A DNA stretch of 64,000 bases from contig NZ_JAMXOF010000002.1 in the NCBI RefSeq assembly GCF_024055595.1, forward strand, positions 124,001-188,000. The letters run 5' to 3'. The translations under genes were made by a program, and so were the position numbers. The notes under the pieces were generated by a model. It saw only the letters and a list, made by a program, of their open reading frames with translations, was not told the origin of the DNA and ran no database searches. This DNA is from Mucilaginibacter aurantiaciroseus (GTDB lineage Bacteria > Bacteroidota > Bacteroidia > Sphingobacteriales > Sphingobacteriaceae). Shown here piece by piece: positions 16,946-26,300 of this stretch; within the stretch, counting starts at the first letter, position 1; each line of letters opens with the position of its first letter.

Positions 16946-18667
16946 ATGAAACAGAAAAATTATATTACCTGCTGCCTCCTTTTAACGTTTAGCCTGCTTA
17001 CCCAGGCAGTTTCCGCTCAAAATAAAAGCTTTATCACCACTATAACCGAACAAAACCGTTGGGTAGATTCGGTGTTCAAGCAGCTGACCCGTAAAGAAAA
17101 GATAGGCCAGTTATTTTACGTAAGGGCGCATACCAACAGGGGCAAGGCCTATGAAGATTCTGTTGCAACCATTATCCGCGACGAACACATTGGCGGCCTG
17201 GTGTTTTTCCAGGGCGGGCCGGTAAGGCATGCTAACCTAATCAACCTTTACCAAAAACAATCGCGCGTGCCATTGCTGATAGCCATGGATGGCGAGTGGG
17301 GTTTGGGAATGCGGTTAGATTCATCCGTATCCTACCCTTACCAAATGACTTTAGGGGCCATACAGGATAATACCCTCATCTATAAAATGGGGCAGATGGT
17401 GGCCTATGATTTTAAGCGGCTGGGTATGCACATCAACTTCGCACCCGATATGGATGTAAACAATAACCCCAATAACCCGGTGATCAACTACCGTTCGTTT
17501 GGGGATAATAAATACAATGTTGCCAAAAAAGGGATTGCCTACTTTACCGGCATGCAGGATGCAGGCGTTATCGTCTTCGCCAAGCACTTCCCCGGCCATG
17601 GCGATACCAATGTGGATTCGCATTTTGCTTTGCCGCAGCTGCCATTTACCAAAGGCCGGTTAGATTCATTAGAAGAATACCCATTTAAGCAAGCCATTGA
17701 GGCAGGTATTAGCGGTGTAATGATAGCTCACATGAATATCCCGGCGCTGGATAGTACCAAAAATTTGCCTTCTACTTTATCCCGCCCGATAGTTACCGGG
17801 GTATTAAAAGATTCGCTAAGATTTAGAGGCATTGTAGCATCAGATGCCATGGAGATGCAGGGCGTAGTAAAAAATTTCCCGAATGGCGAGGCCGATGTAA
17901 GGGCTTTTTTGGCAGGGAACGACTTAATAGAATTATCCGTCAATTCAAAAAACGGCGCGAAGCTTATTTTAAAAGCCATCAAAAAGAAACAGATCAGCAA
18001 AGAAGAATTTGATGCTAAGATCAGAAAATTGCTTGCCGCAAAGTACTGGGCAGGGTTAGCTAATTACAAGCCGGTATCATCAACTACCATCCCACAGGAT
18101 ATAAACCGCACTGCCGCTGCCGAGCTGATCCAGCAACTGGCAGACGCATCGGTAACGGTAATAAAAGGGAGCGGCCAAACCATCCGCCAGGATCCTTTAA
18201 AGAAAACCGCAATTATTAGCATTGGGTTAGATAAGCCCACCGTTTTCCAGATGGAGCTTTCTAAATGGTACCCCAACAGCATGATCTTCCACGTAGATAA
18301 AAACATGGGCGTGCCCGAAATGAACCGTATGCTTCAGGTACTAAAGCAGTATCCGCAAGTTTTTGTCAGCATCCACGATACCCGCACCCGCCCCGCCAGC
18401 AAGCTCGATTATAGTAATAACGTAAAGCTGCTGATATCTGAACTGGCCGCTAAGCCAAACACGGTAATGAGCCTTTTTGGCAACCCATATACCATTGCAG
18501 GTTTGCCAGGCATCGAAAAAAGCACGGGCATAATTGTAGGCTACCAAAAAGAGGATGCTATGCAACGTTCGGCAGTGAAGGTGATAACAGGGTTGATTAA
18601 ACCAGCAGGTAAACTACCGGTGAGTGTAAACGCGTTTTTCCCTACCGGAACGGGCATAAGTTTTTAA
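16946..18667 (+). CDS. GH3 beta-N-acetylhexosaminidase (NagZ-like), exported
   Basis: 573 residues with signal peptide (ends VSAQ). The GH3 catalytic barrel covers about residues 35-370, with LTRKEKIGQLFYVR, IAMDGEWGLGMRL and the NagZ hallmark KHFPGHGDTNVDSH (about 213-226), whose Asp/His dyad acts as general acid/base. The nucleophile Asp is in IVASDAMEM (about 300). A C-terminal alpha/beta domain follows, lacking in the short cytosolic NagZ of Proteobacteria but usual in Bacteroidota. Likely function: removing GlcNAc from peptidoglycan fragments in the periplasm. MurQ at 20484 would fit the same recycling route. The 3' end overlaps the S41 protease gene tail-to-tail by four bases. Confidence 0.92.
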   Translation: MKQKNYITCCLLLTFSLLTQAVSAQNKSFITTITEQNRWVDSVFKQLTRKEKIGQLFYVRAHTNRGKAYEDSVATIIRDEHIGGLVFFQGGPVRHANLINLYQKQSRVPLLIAMDGEWGLGMRLDSSVSYPYQMTLGAIQDNTLIYKMGQMVAYDFKRLGMHINFAPDMDVNNNPNNPVINYRSFGDNKYNVAKKGIAYFTGMQDAGVIVFAKHFPGHGDTNVDSHFALPQLPFTKGRLDSLEEYPFKQAIEAGISGVMIAHMNIPALDSTKNLPSTLSRPIVTGVLKDSLRFRGIVASDAMEMQGVVKNFPNGEADVRAFLAGNDLIELSVNSKNGAKLILKAIKKKQISKEEFDAKIRKLLAAKYWAGLANYKPVSSTTIPQDINRTAAAELIQQLADASVTVIKGSGQTIRQDPLKKTAIISIGLDKPTVFQMELSKWYPNSMIFHVDKNMGVPEMNRMLQVLKQYPQVFVSIHDTRTRPASKLDYSNNVKLLISELAAKPNTVMSLFGNPYTIAGLPGIEKSTGIIVGYQKEDAMQRSAVKVITGLIKPAGKLPVSVNAFFPTGTGISF

Positions 18668-20250
18668 TTACTTGCTAAAGCTTTTTTAAAGGTAGTATCG
18701 TTGGCGTTAAGCACGCGGTAGTAAGCGTTATTGCCCCATTTAAAACGGGCGGCGTTGGCTTTCACCAATATTTTAATGGTTTCTTTTGATTGCTGCAGCT
18801 CTGCCGGGTTAATTTGCTTAATAGTTTGCAGCGCGTAGGCTATAAAATTTTTCAGCCCTTCATCGCTCAGGTTATACTGCTCAATAAAATTATCTGCAGT
18901 TGGGTATTTGGATAGAGCGGGTTGTAACCTATCAATGATGTAAGCGGTAAAAAGCTGGTTCTGCGCAAGCTGGCTTACCAGTTGAGTATTCTGTGCGGTA
19001 TCGGCAGGTACAAAAACATCGGGCATTATACCACCACGGCTAAATACCTTGCGGCCTTTGGTGGTATGGTAGGTTGATCCTCCAAGAAAGGCACTATCAC
19101 TTAAGTTGTTCCCGGCATTTAATAACTCGCCCTTGCGGATCCTGTTAAGCAGTTCGTTACGATAACTCGCCACGCCGTTTGAATAAGATTTTTGGATCGA
19201 CCTGCCCGACGGTGTGTAATATCTTGCCACCGTTAGGTTTATGGCCGTGCCATCTCCAAATGGGAACTGCTGTTGTACCAAACCTTTACCAAACGACCGG
19301 CGACCTACAATAGTAGCCCTGTCCAGGTCCTGTAAAGCGCCCGCCAGTATCTCACTTGCCGATGCAGAGTATTCATCAATAATAACAGTCAGGTCACCAT
19401 TCTCATAACTGCCAAAATCTGTCGCGAAGTAATCTGTACGCGGCTCGTGGCTGCCTTTGGTGTAAACTATAAGTTTGCCTTTTGGTAAAAACTCATCTGC
19501 CATACTGGTGGCTGTATTCAGGTAGCCGCCGCCGTTTCCGCGCAGATCCAGCACCAATTTTTGCATACCATTGGCCTTTAGTTTTTTAAGGGCGCCTCTA
19601 AAATCGCTATCGGTGGTTGAGGCAAATTTGCTTATTTTAACATACCCCGCGCTGCCAACGTTATAGGCTGCATCAAGGCTGCTTAAGCTTACACGATCGC
19701 GTTTTATAGTGAAATCTTTAATTTTTTTAAAGCCATCGCGGCTTATGCCCAGGCTTATCTGCGTGTTCTTTTCGCCCCTGAATGTTTTGCTGGTGCGCTG
19801 AATATCCAGTTTAGTGCCCGAGAATGGCTTGCCATCCACATTGATCACCCTATCCCCAACCATTACACCTGCTTTAGCAGCGGGGCCATCAGTACTAACC
19901 TGGGTAATAAATAAAGTATCGCGCAGCAACTGGTATTCTAAGCCTATGCCGTTAAAGCCGCCTTCCAAACGTTCGTTAATGTAGCGAGCCTGTTGCGCGG
20001 GTAAGTAAACCGAATGCGGGTCGAGGTTTTGCAGCATATCGTTCACGGTCACACCCTCGATACTGTCAGTGTTTACCGAGTCGACGTACTTATTGTTAAC
20101 CAGAGAAAGTACGCGTGAAATTTTGTCGGGACCGGCACTTAGGCCAAGTTTGCGGCCTACCATATCACCATTAGTAAGAAGTATGCCGATACCTATTCCT
20201 ATCAAAATTAATATCAGCGTCCTGAAAATTATACCCGCAGTTCTTTTCAT
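18664..20250 (-). CDS. S41 family C-terminal processing protease (CtpA-like)
   Basis: 528 residues. One N-terminal membrane helix (LILILIGIGIGILLT) anchors it to the inner membrane with the protease in the periplasm. A substrate-capping N-terminal region is followed by a PDZ domain (GGFNGIGLEY to DGKPF, about 85-150) and the S41 core. The catalytic Ser is in SASASEILAGALQDL (about 298), and Lys in RSFGKGLVQQ (about 323); both are intact. RGNGGGYL marks the active-site loop. It cleaves exported or tail-damaged proteins, in some species peptidoglycan hydrolases. Convergent with the GH3 gene. Confidence 0.94.
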   Translation of the reverse strand: MKRTAGIIFRTLILILIGIGIGILLTNGDMVGRKLGLSAGPDKISRVLSLVNNKYVDSVNTDSIEGVTVNDMLQNLDPHSVYLPAQQARYINERLEGGFNGIGLEYQLLRDTLFITQVSTDGPAAKAGVMVGDRVINVDGKPFSGTKLDIQRTSKTFRGEKNTQISLGISRDGFKKIKDFTIKRDRVSLSSLDAAYNVGSAGYVKISKFASTTDSDFRGALKKLKANGMQKLVLDLRGNGGGYLNTATSMADEFLPKGKLIVYTKGSHEPRTDYFATDFGSYENGDLTVIIDEYSASASEILAGALQDLDRATIVGRRSFGKGLVQQQFPFGDGTAINLTVARYYTPSGRSIQKSYSNGVASYRNELLNRIRKGELLNAGNNLSDSAFLGGSTYHTTKGRKVFSRGGIMPDVFVPADTAQNTQLVSQLAQNQLFTAYIIDRLQPALSKYPTADNFIEQYNLSDEGLKNFIAYALQTIKQINPAELQQSKETIKILVKANAARFKWGNNAYYRVLNANDTTFKKALASN

Positions 20251-20354
20251 GTGTAAATGGCCATTGCAAATCTAATAAATAGCGGCTATTGCTTATAATT
20301 TAGTTCATCTTCGTTGCTTTGATGTTTTTTATTCAATTTTGTTAAAATATTTAT

Positions 20355-20468
20355 CGCCTCACCGGGCCCTCTCCAAAGGAGAAGGTTTAAAATGCAAGTT
20401 CAAGTTCTCTCCTTTGGGGAGGATAAAAAGTTCGGCTCCCTCCGCTTTAGAGAGGGTTAGCGTGAGGC
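20355..20468. repeat. Composite palindromic intergenic repeat (CCCTCTC/GAGAGGG family)
   Basis: Outer arms GCCTCACCGGGCCCTCT (20355) and AGAGGGTTAGCGTGAGGC (20451) are near-complementary. Inner arms CTCCAAAGGAGAA and TTCTCTCCTTTGGGGAG are also complementary. Shorter pieces with the same words occur at 21351, 33538 and 33963, marking a dispersed repeat family. It separates the S41 protease and murQ upstream regions. Confidence 0.7.
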
Positions 20469-20483
20469 TTAAACATCAGCCAA

Positions 20484-21290
20484 ATGGAAAGAAGCACCGA
20501 AAAAGACTCTAAATACAACGGCCTGGAAAACATGCCTTTGCTTGAGCTTTTACAGAACATCAATAACGAAGATAAAACGGCGCCATTGGCGGTAGAGCAG
20601 GCTTTACCACAGATAGAAGCGTTGGTAAAGATCACTACCGACCGCATGCGCAATGGCGGCCGCCTCTTTTACATAGGCGCAGGCACCAGCGGGCGTTTGG
20701 GCGTGGTAGATGCATCGGAGTGCCCGCCAACATTTGGTGTACCTTTCGATTGGGTGGTGGGTATTATTGCCGGTGGCGATACCGCCATCCGCAAAGCGGT
20801 AGAATTTGCAGAAGATAATACCACGCAGGCCTGGAAAGATCTGCAGGAATTTGACATAAAAGAGGGAGATGTGGTGGTGGGCATAGCAGCATCTGGAACC
20901 ACGCCCTATGTGATAGGCGGCTTAAAAACAGCAAACGAGCATGGTATTGCTACGGGTTGCATCGTTTGTAATGCCGGCAGCCCGGTTGCTGCAACCGCCC
21001 AATACCCGGTAGAAGTGATAACCGGCCCCGAGTTTGTGACCGGCAGTACCCGCATGAAAGCAGGCACCGCGCAAAAGCTGGTTTTAAATATGCTGAGCAC
21101 AAGTGTAATGATACAACTAGGCAGGGTAAAGGGTAATAAAATGGTGGATATGCAGTTATCAAATGATAAACTGATACAGCGCGGCACCAACATGGTAATG
21201 GCCGAAACCGGACTGTCCGAAAAGGAAGCTGCCGAACTTTTAAACCAATACGGAAGTGTGAGAAAAGCAGTAGACGCACATAATAAATAA
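20484..21290 (+). CDS. murQ: N-acetylmuramic acid 6-phosphate etherase
   Basis: 268-residue SIS-domain enzyme that cleaves the lactyl ether of MurNAc-6-phosphate to give GlcNAc-6-phosphate and D-lactate in peptidoglycan recycling. Visible are the phosphosugar loop YIGAGTSGRLGVVDASECPP, with a catalytic-type Glu near residue 79, a second catalytic Glu in FAEDNTTQAW near 110, GIAASGTTPYVIGGL and the TRMKAGTAQKLVLN motif. Slightly shorter than the E. coli enzyme (about 300) as it lacks most of the C-terminal UBA-like extension, which is usual in Bacteroidota. The partner kinase is not in this window. Confidence 0.95.
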   Translation: MERSTEKDSKYNGLENMPLLELLQNINNEDKTAPLAVEQALPQIEALVKITTDRMRNGGRLFYIGAGTSGRLGVVDASECPPTFGVPFDWVVGIIAGGDTAIRKAVEFAEDNTTQAWKDLQEFDIKEGDVVVGIAASGTTPYVIGGLKTANEHGIATGCIVCNAGSPVAATAQYPVEVITGPEFVTGSTRMKAGTAQKLVLNMLSTSVMIQLGRVKGNKMVDMQLSNDKLIQRGTNMVMAETGLSEKEAAELLNQYGSVRKAVDAHNK

Positions 21291-21305
21291 ATATGCAGGA
21301 GATTA

Positions 21306-21337
21306 GATATGCAGACGTGCAAATATGCAAATGTGCA
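21306..21337. repeat. Short TGCA-phased low-complexity repeat
   Basis: Repeated units of TGCA at about 8-11-nt steps (TATGCAGACGTGCAAATATG...). The same pattern recurs at 62944-62999. Confidence 0.5.
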
Positions 21338-21350
21338 GGTGAGGAAAATA

Positions 21351-21384
21351 AAAAAGTCTCCCCTATCGGGAGAGGTTGGAGGGG
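21351..21384. repeat. Partial CCCTCTC/GAGAGGG-family repeat
   Basis: TCTCCCCTATCGGGAGAGG forms a perfect-stem hairpin (CTCCC/GGGAG) just before the ATG of the next gene. It shares words with the composite repeat at 20355-20468, and could influence translation initiation of the downstream gene. Confidence 0.5.
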
Positions 21385-21387
21385 GCT

Positions 21388-21954
21388 ATGCACGAAATAG
21401 AACCATATTACCGCTGGCGGGATGATTATGTAGCATCAGAGGATGAGCATTCTCCGTTTTATGCTACGCAGTATAACGAGTTTGAGTTTGATAAGCAGGT
21501 ATATAACTATTTGCTGCACCCGCAATGGGATTCATTCGGGTCTAACACGCTTTACCTTAAAGTTTTATACGTTGATTACGACCGTGGGTACAGCATTATA
21601 GAGTTTATTGGGGAATGGAACGATGCCATTAACAATGATATTATGCTGATGAAGCGCGAACTGATAGAACTGATGATAGACCAGGGCGTAAACCAATTTA
21701 TACTAATAGGCGAGAATGTGCTTAACTTCCATTTTTCGGACGATAGTTATTATGAGGAATGGTTTCAGGAGGTGGAGGATGGCTGGATAGCCGGCATCAA
21801 TTTCCAGGAGCATGTGATCCGCGAGTTTAAAAGCGCCAATATTGACTATTACATCAACTTTGGCGGGCAGTTAGATGAACTGAACTGGCGTGCCTTAAAA
21901 CCGGTACAGGTATTTAAAATGGTAGAAGAACAGCTAACCAAAAGGCTAAACTAA
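21388..21954 (+). CDS. Conserved hypothetical protein
   Basis: 188 residues, starting MHEIEPYYRWRDDYVASEDE; an in-frame TTG at 21376 adds four residues and was rejected. The protein is very acidic and rich in Tyr/Trp, with no signal peptide, membrane helix or recognised catalytic motif. The middle (LYLKVLYVDYDRGYSIIEFI, then MLMKRELIELMIDQGVNQFI) alternates predicted strands and helices, suggesting a compact cytosolic fold. It follows murQ in the same direction after about 97 nt that contains two repeat elements. I do not recognise the family, though such a gene often follows murQ in Sphingobacteriaceae as far as I recall (unchecked). Confidence 0.75.
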   Translation: MHEIEPYYRWRDDYVASEDEHSPFYATQYNEFEFDKQVYNYLLHPQWDSFGSNTLYLKVLYVDYDRGYSIIEFIGEWNDAINNDIMLMKRELIELMIDQGVNQFILIGENVLNFHFSDDSYYEEWFQEVEDGWIAGINFQEHVIREFKSANIDYYINFGGQLDELNWRALKPVQVFKMVEEQLTKRLN

Positions 21955-22044
21955 TTTCATCCCATTGTAAGCTTTATAAAAGCTACAACTTTATACGCAT
22001 TGCTGCGTTTTTACTATATTCGTACAAATAATTTCTAATCATAA

Positions 22045-22782
22045 ATGGAAACCAAAACTCAAGATTACGTTTACGAAAACGTAAGTTATGTAGAAAACCC
22101 CGAGGCGTCCCGCAGGTTTATCGCGAATGTGTTTTTATGGATGTTTGTTGCATTAGGTATATCATCTCTATGCACTTATACTTTTGCGTTTATACCCGAG
22201 CTATCGAGCATGCTGCGCGATCCGGCAACAGGTCGCAACAATATTTTCGGTACCATAACCATGTTCGCCCCTTTTATCCTTGTGTTGGTATTATCAAGCC
22301 GCATTAGTAAAATGAGCATCGTAACTGCCGTTATTATGTTCCTGGCTTTTTCGGCCATTATGGGTGTAAGCCTTAGCTATATATTTTATCTGTATAACTT
22401 CGGTACCATATCAAGCGCGTTTATTACAGCATCTGTAGTATTTGGTGTAATGGCAATAGGTGGTTACACAACCAATCAGGACCTTACCAAATTTGGTTCA
22501 ATCCTGATCATGTTGCTTGTTGGCGGCATTATTGCAACCGTGTTAAACGTGTTCATCTTCCGCAGCAGCAGTTTCGACTTACTGATCAGTTATATATTGG
22601 TTGCTGTATTTGTAGGCTTAACCGCTTACGATGTACAAAAACTAAAACGCATTGGTGCCGGTATCGAGTATGGTAGTGCTGAAGGTAAGAAGACAGCCAT
22701 TATGGGTGCCTTAACCCTTTATCTTGATTTTCTTAACCTTTTTCTTTTACTGCTTCGCATATTCGGCGGCAATAGGAGATAA
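22045..22782 (+). CDS. Bax inhibitor-1/YccA family membrane protein
   Basis: 245 residues with seven hydrophobic segments. After a soluble 26-residue head comes FIANVFLWMFVALGISSLCTY (TM1), and the last helix pair has GLTAYDVQKLKRIGAG, the BI-1 family hallmark with a conserved Asp that in bacterial BsYetJ forms a pH-sensing carboxylate pair. Family members act as proton-sensitive calcium leak channels. It is followed by a terminator and probably transcribed alone. Confidence 0.92.
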   Translation: METKTQDYVYENVSYVENPEASRRFIANVFLWMFVALGISSLCTYTFAFIPELSSMLRDPATGRNNIFGTITMFAPFILVLVLSSRISKMSIVTAVIMFLAFSAIMGVSLSYIFYLYNFGTISSAFITASVVFGVMAIGGYTTNQDLTKFGSILIMLLVGGIIATVLNVFIFRSSSFDLLISYILVAVFVGLTAYDVQKLKRIGAGIEYGSAEGKKTAIMGALTLYLDFLNLFLLLLRIFGGNRR

Positions 22783-22804
22783 GCGGATTGTCTTATAAAA
22801 TTGA

Positions 22805-22834
22805 AAGCCGTTTGCTATGAGCAGGCGGTTTTTT
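22805..22834 (+). terminator. Rho-independent terminator after the BI-1 gene
   Basis: CCGTTTGC pairs with GCAGGCGG (two G-U pairs) around a TATGA loop and is followed by seven T. It begins about 20 nt after the stop codon. Confidence 0.75.
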
Positions 22835-22847
22835 TGTTTTAAAGGTT

Positions 22848-23041
22848 CGGCTAAAGCCGGATGGTCTAATTTGTTATCCACCCCACAAATGCGGCGGCAA
22901 TGATTTTTTACAAGTTTGACATGCCTGAAATTTCAAAGCGACTTTTCCCATATCAGGTACAATTGAGACGGGGTAAAACCACATCATTGCCGTTGGCTTT
23001 AGCCAACAGACCCTAAGCCAAAGCAAATCGGGCTTTAGCCC
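22848..23041. repeat. Composite palindromic element, copy A (with 78-nt core)
   Basis: Order of parts: CGGCTAAAGCCG (22848), ATCCACCCCACAAATG (22876), GGCAATGAT (22896), a 78-nt core, ATCATTGCC (22983, exact complement of the preceding arm), GTTGGCTTTAGCCAAC (22992), GGGCTTTAGCCC (23030). The same order, inverted, occurs at 46600-46780. A core-less third copy lies at 33642-33710. It lies between the BI-1 terminator and the SAM riboswitch and encodes nothing evident. Confidence 0.75.
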
Positions 23042-23097
23042 AATACGAGTGTAATTTATAAGCTTGCACTTTACAACATTATTATTCATATTTGTAA

Positions 23098-23210
23098 CGC
23101 TTATGGAGAAAGACGGAGGGATTAGACCCTGCGATGTCTTAGCAACCTGTTACTTAACAAGGTGCTACATTCTACTCAACCAGCCAATTGGCGGATGGGA
23201 CAGATAAGTG
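23098..23210 (+). promoter_or_regulatory. SAM-I (S-box) riboswitch
   Basis: Closing helix P1 is CGCTTAT (23098-23104) with ATAAGTG (23204-23210). Inside lie the kink-turn/SAM-pocket sequence GAAAGACGGAGGGATTAGAC and GATGTCTTAGCAACCTG, then AAGGTGCTACATTCTACTC, the conserved J3/4 to P4 segment. This order and spacing is that of the SAM-I aptamer. It stands 152 nt upstream of metH, so S-adenosylmethionine should repress metH (and perhaps metF). No clear terminator hairpin follows, so the switch may act on translation or by another fold. Confidence 0.9.
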
Positions 23211-23249
23211 AAAGTCAATATAACACCCGGCTTTTCGAAATAAGTTTTT

Positions 23250-23360
23250 TTAGTATCAGGTAATTAGTATCAAGTATCAGGACCTTTTCCTGCGCTGGAT
23301 ATTATGCTCATGTATCGGTCTTCGGTACTTGATATTTGATACGCGCTACTTGATACCAAA
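23250..23360. repeat. Low-complexity inverted repeat (GTATCAAGTATC family)
   Basis: TAGTATCAAGTATCAGGACC near 23267 faces GGTACTTGATATTTGATAC near 23324 and CTACTTGATACC near 23347, which are largely complementary. This fills the gap between the riboswitch and the metH start, and would form a long stem in the leader RNA. Confidence 0.55.
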
Positions 23361-23362
23361 CA

Positions 23363-26300
23363 ATGGATATTAGAAAAGAACTACAAAAACGCATATTGAT
23401 TATTGACGGGGCTATGGGTACCATGATCCAGCGGTACGAGCTTACCGAGGAGGATTTTCGTGGGGAGCGTTTCCGTGACCACGCATCCGACCTTAAAGGC
23501 AATAACGACTTGCTGAATATTACCCGGCCGGATGTGATCAAAGCCATCCATGCCGAGTATTTAGACGCGGGTGCGGATATCATCGAGACCAATACCTTCA
23601 GTACACAAAAGATTTCACTGGCCGATTATCACCTTGAAGAACTTGATTACGAATTAAGTTACGAGGGTGCCCGCATAGCCCGCGAAGTGGCCGATGCGTA
23701 CACCAAAAAAGACCCCTCAAAACCTCGCTTTGTGGCTGGTGCTGTTGGTCCCACAAACCGTACTGCATCCCTGTCGCCGGATGTGAACGACCCGGGTTAC
23801 CGCGCCGTTAACTTTGATGACCTTGCCGAAGCTTACTACGAACAGGTGCGTGGTTTAGTAGATGGCGGATCGGACGTGCTGCTTGTCGAAACCATTTTTG
23901 ACACCCTGAATGCAAAGGCGGCATTGTTCGCGATAGACCGGTATAAAAAAGAATGTGCAGCAGCGGGTAAAGATTATTTGGCCTTCCGCGATACCGGCGG
24001 TGTGATGATCTCGGGTACCATTACCGATGCATCTGGCCGTACTTTATCAGGGCAAACAGTAGAAGCATTTTGGAACTCGATCAGTCATGCTAACCTGCTA
24101 TCGGTTGGTTTAAACTGTGCTTTGGGTGCAAAGGAGATGAGGCCTCACTTAGAGGAACTTTCTGAAAAAGCAGGTGTATTTATCTCGGCCTATCCAAACG
24201 CCGGCTTGCCAAATGAATTTGGCGCGTACGATGAAACCCCGCACGAAACCGCCCACCAGGTTGATGATTTTATCAAAGCCGGGCTGGTAAATATTGTGGG
24301 TGGTTGTTGCGGCACCACGCCGGATCACATCAAATGTATCGCCGATAAGGCCGCTAAATATTCCCCGCGTTTGATTCCCGAAATTGAGCCTTATTTGCGC
24401 TTAAGCGGCCTGGAAGCTGTAACTCTTACCCCCGAAACAAACTTTGTAAACATAGGCGAGCGTACCAACATCACCGGGTCGCCAAAATTCTCTAAACTTA
24501 TCCTTGCCGAAGATTACGAGGCTGCCCTAACCGTTGCCCTGCAACAGGTAGAAGGTGGCGCGCAGGTAATTGATATCAACATGGATGAGGGAATGATCGA
24601 TTCGGAAGCGGTGATGGTAAAATTCCTGAACCTGGTTGCTAGCGAACCCGATATTGCCAAGCTGCCCATCATGATCGATTCTTCCAAGTGGACGGTTATC
24701 GAAGCCGGTTTGAAATGTTTGCAGGGGAAAGGTATCGTAAACTCTATTTCCCTGAAAGAGGGTGAGGAGAACTTTAAAGAATACGCCCGTAAGATCTTAA
24801 GCTATGGCGCCGCCGCCGTTGTGATGGCTTTTGATGAAACCGGCCAGGCCGATTCACTCGAACGCCGTAAAGAAATTTGTGGTCGCTGTTACAGGATATT
24901 GGTTGATGAAGTTGGTTTCCCGCCACAGGATATCATTTTCGACCCGAATATCCTGACCGTAGCCACCGGTCTGGAAGAACACAACAACTACGCGGTAGAC
25001 TTTATTGAGGCTACCCGCTGGATAAAACAAAACCTTCCATATGCCAAGGTAAGCGGTGGGGTAAGTAATATATCCTTCTCGTTTCGCGGTAATAACGTGG
25101 TGCGCGAGGCGATGCACTCGGCATTCCTGTACCATGCTATTAAGGCCGGGTTGGATATGGGTATTGTAAACGCCGGGATGCTGGAAGTTTACCAGGAGAT
25201 CCCGAAAGACCTGCTGGAACTTGTTGAAGACGTTCTGCTAAACCGCCGCGATGACGCCACCGAGCGTTTGGTCGAGTTTGCCGACACCATTAAAAGTAAG
25301 GGTAAAGAGATCGTGCGTGATGAGGAATGGCGCAAGAACCCGGTAGAGCAACGCCTATCGCACGCCCTGGTAAAAGGTATCATCGAATACCTGGATGACG
25401 ACGTGGAAGAAGCCCGCCAAAAATTCGCCAAACCCTTAGAGGTGATCGAAGGCCCGTTGATGGACGGCATGAATGTGGTTGGTGACCTGTTTGGCGCCGG
25501 TAAAATGTTTTTGCCGCAGGTGGTAAAATCGGCCCGTGTAATGAAAAAGGCGGTGGCTTATTTGCTGCCATTTATTGAGCTGGAAAAACAGCGCGTGATA
25601 GATGCCGGCGAAGATAGCAGCGGCAGCAGGGCCAACGCCGGTAAGGTTTTAATGGCCACTGTAAAAGGCGACGTACACGATATTGGTAAAAACATAGTAG
25701 GCGTGGTACTGGCCTGTAACAACTTTGAGGTGATAGACCTTGGGGTGATGGTGCCCGCCCAGCGCATTATTGAAGAAGCAATAAAGCAGGAAGTAGATAT
25801 TATTGGACTGAGCGGTTTGATCACCCCTTCGCTTGATGAGATGGTGCATTTCGCCAAAGAGATGGAACGCCAGGGCTTTACTATCCCGTTAATTATTGGT
25901 GGTGCAACAACCTCGCGCATCCACGCTGCGGTAAAAGTAGCGCCGCATTACTCGGGCGCCGCCATCCATGTGCTGGATGCATCGCGCAGTGTAACCGTTT
26001 GCAGCAGCCTGATGAACCGCGATACCCGCGATGGCTACATCCAAAACATTAAGGACGAATACACCAAAGCCCGCGAAGCTCACGCCAACAAAAAAAGCGA
26101 TAAGCGCTTTGTAAGTATCGAACAGGCACGCGGGCAAAAGTTCCAGATAGACCTCAAGGCCGTTGCACCTGCACCGGCGTTTTTGGGCACCAAAGTTTTT
26201 GATGCCTACCCGTTAGAAGAACTGGTGCCTTACATCGACTGGACGCCGTTCTTCCATACCTGGGAGTTGCGTGGCAGCTATCCAAAAATATTTGCCGATA

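Noticed and set aside
20355..20468. CRISPR-like array from repeated CCCTCTCC/GGAGAGG words
   Set aside because: Units are palindromic fragments of unequal size without regular spacers, and no cas genes are in the window.
22848..23041. Palindromes taken as ordinary terminators
   Set aside because: They lack T-tracts, a proper terminator already follows the BI-1 gene, and the same ordered set occurs at another locus.
23098..23210. Cobalamin riboswitch upstream of metH
   Set aside because: No B12-box (GCCACTG) is present; the conserved core and closing helix are those of a SAM-I aptamer.
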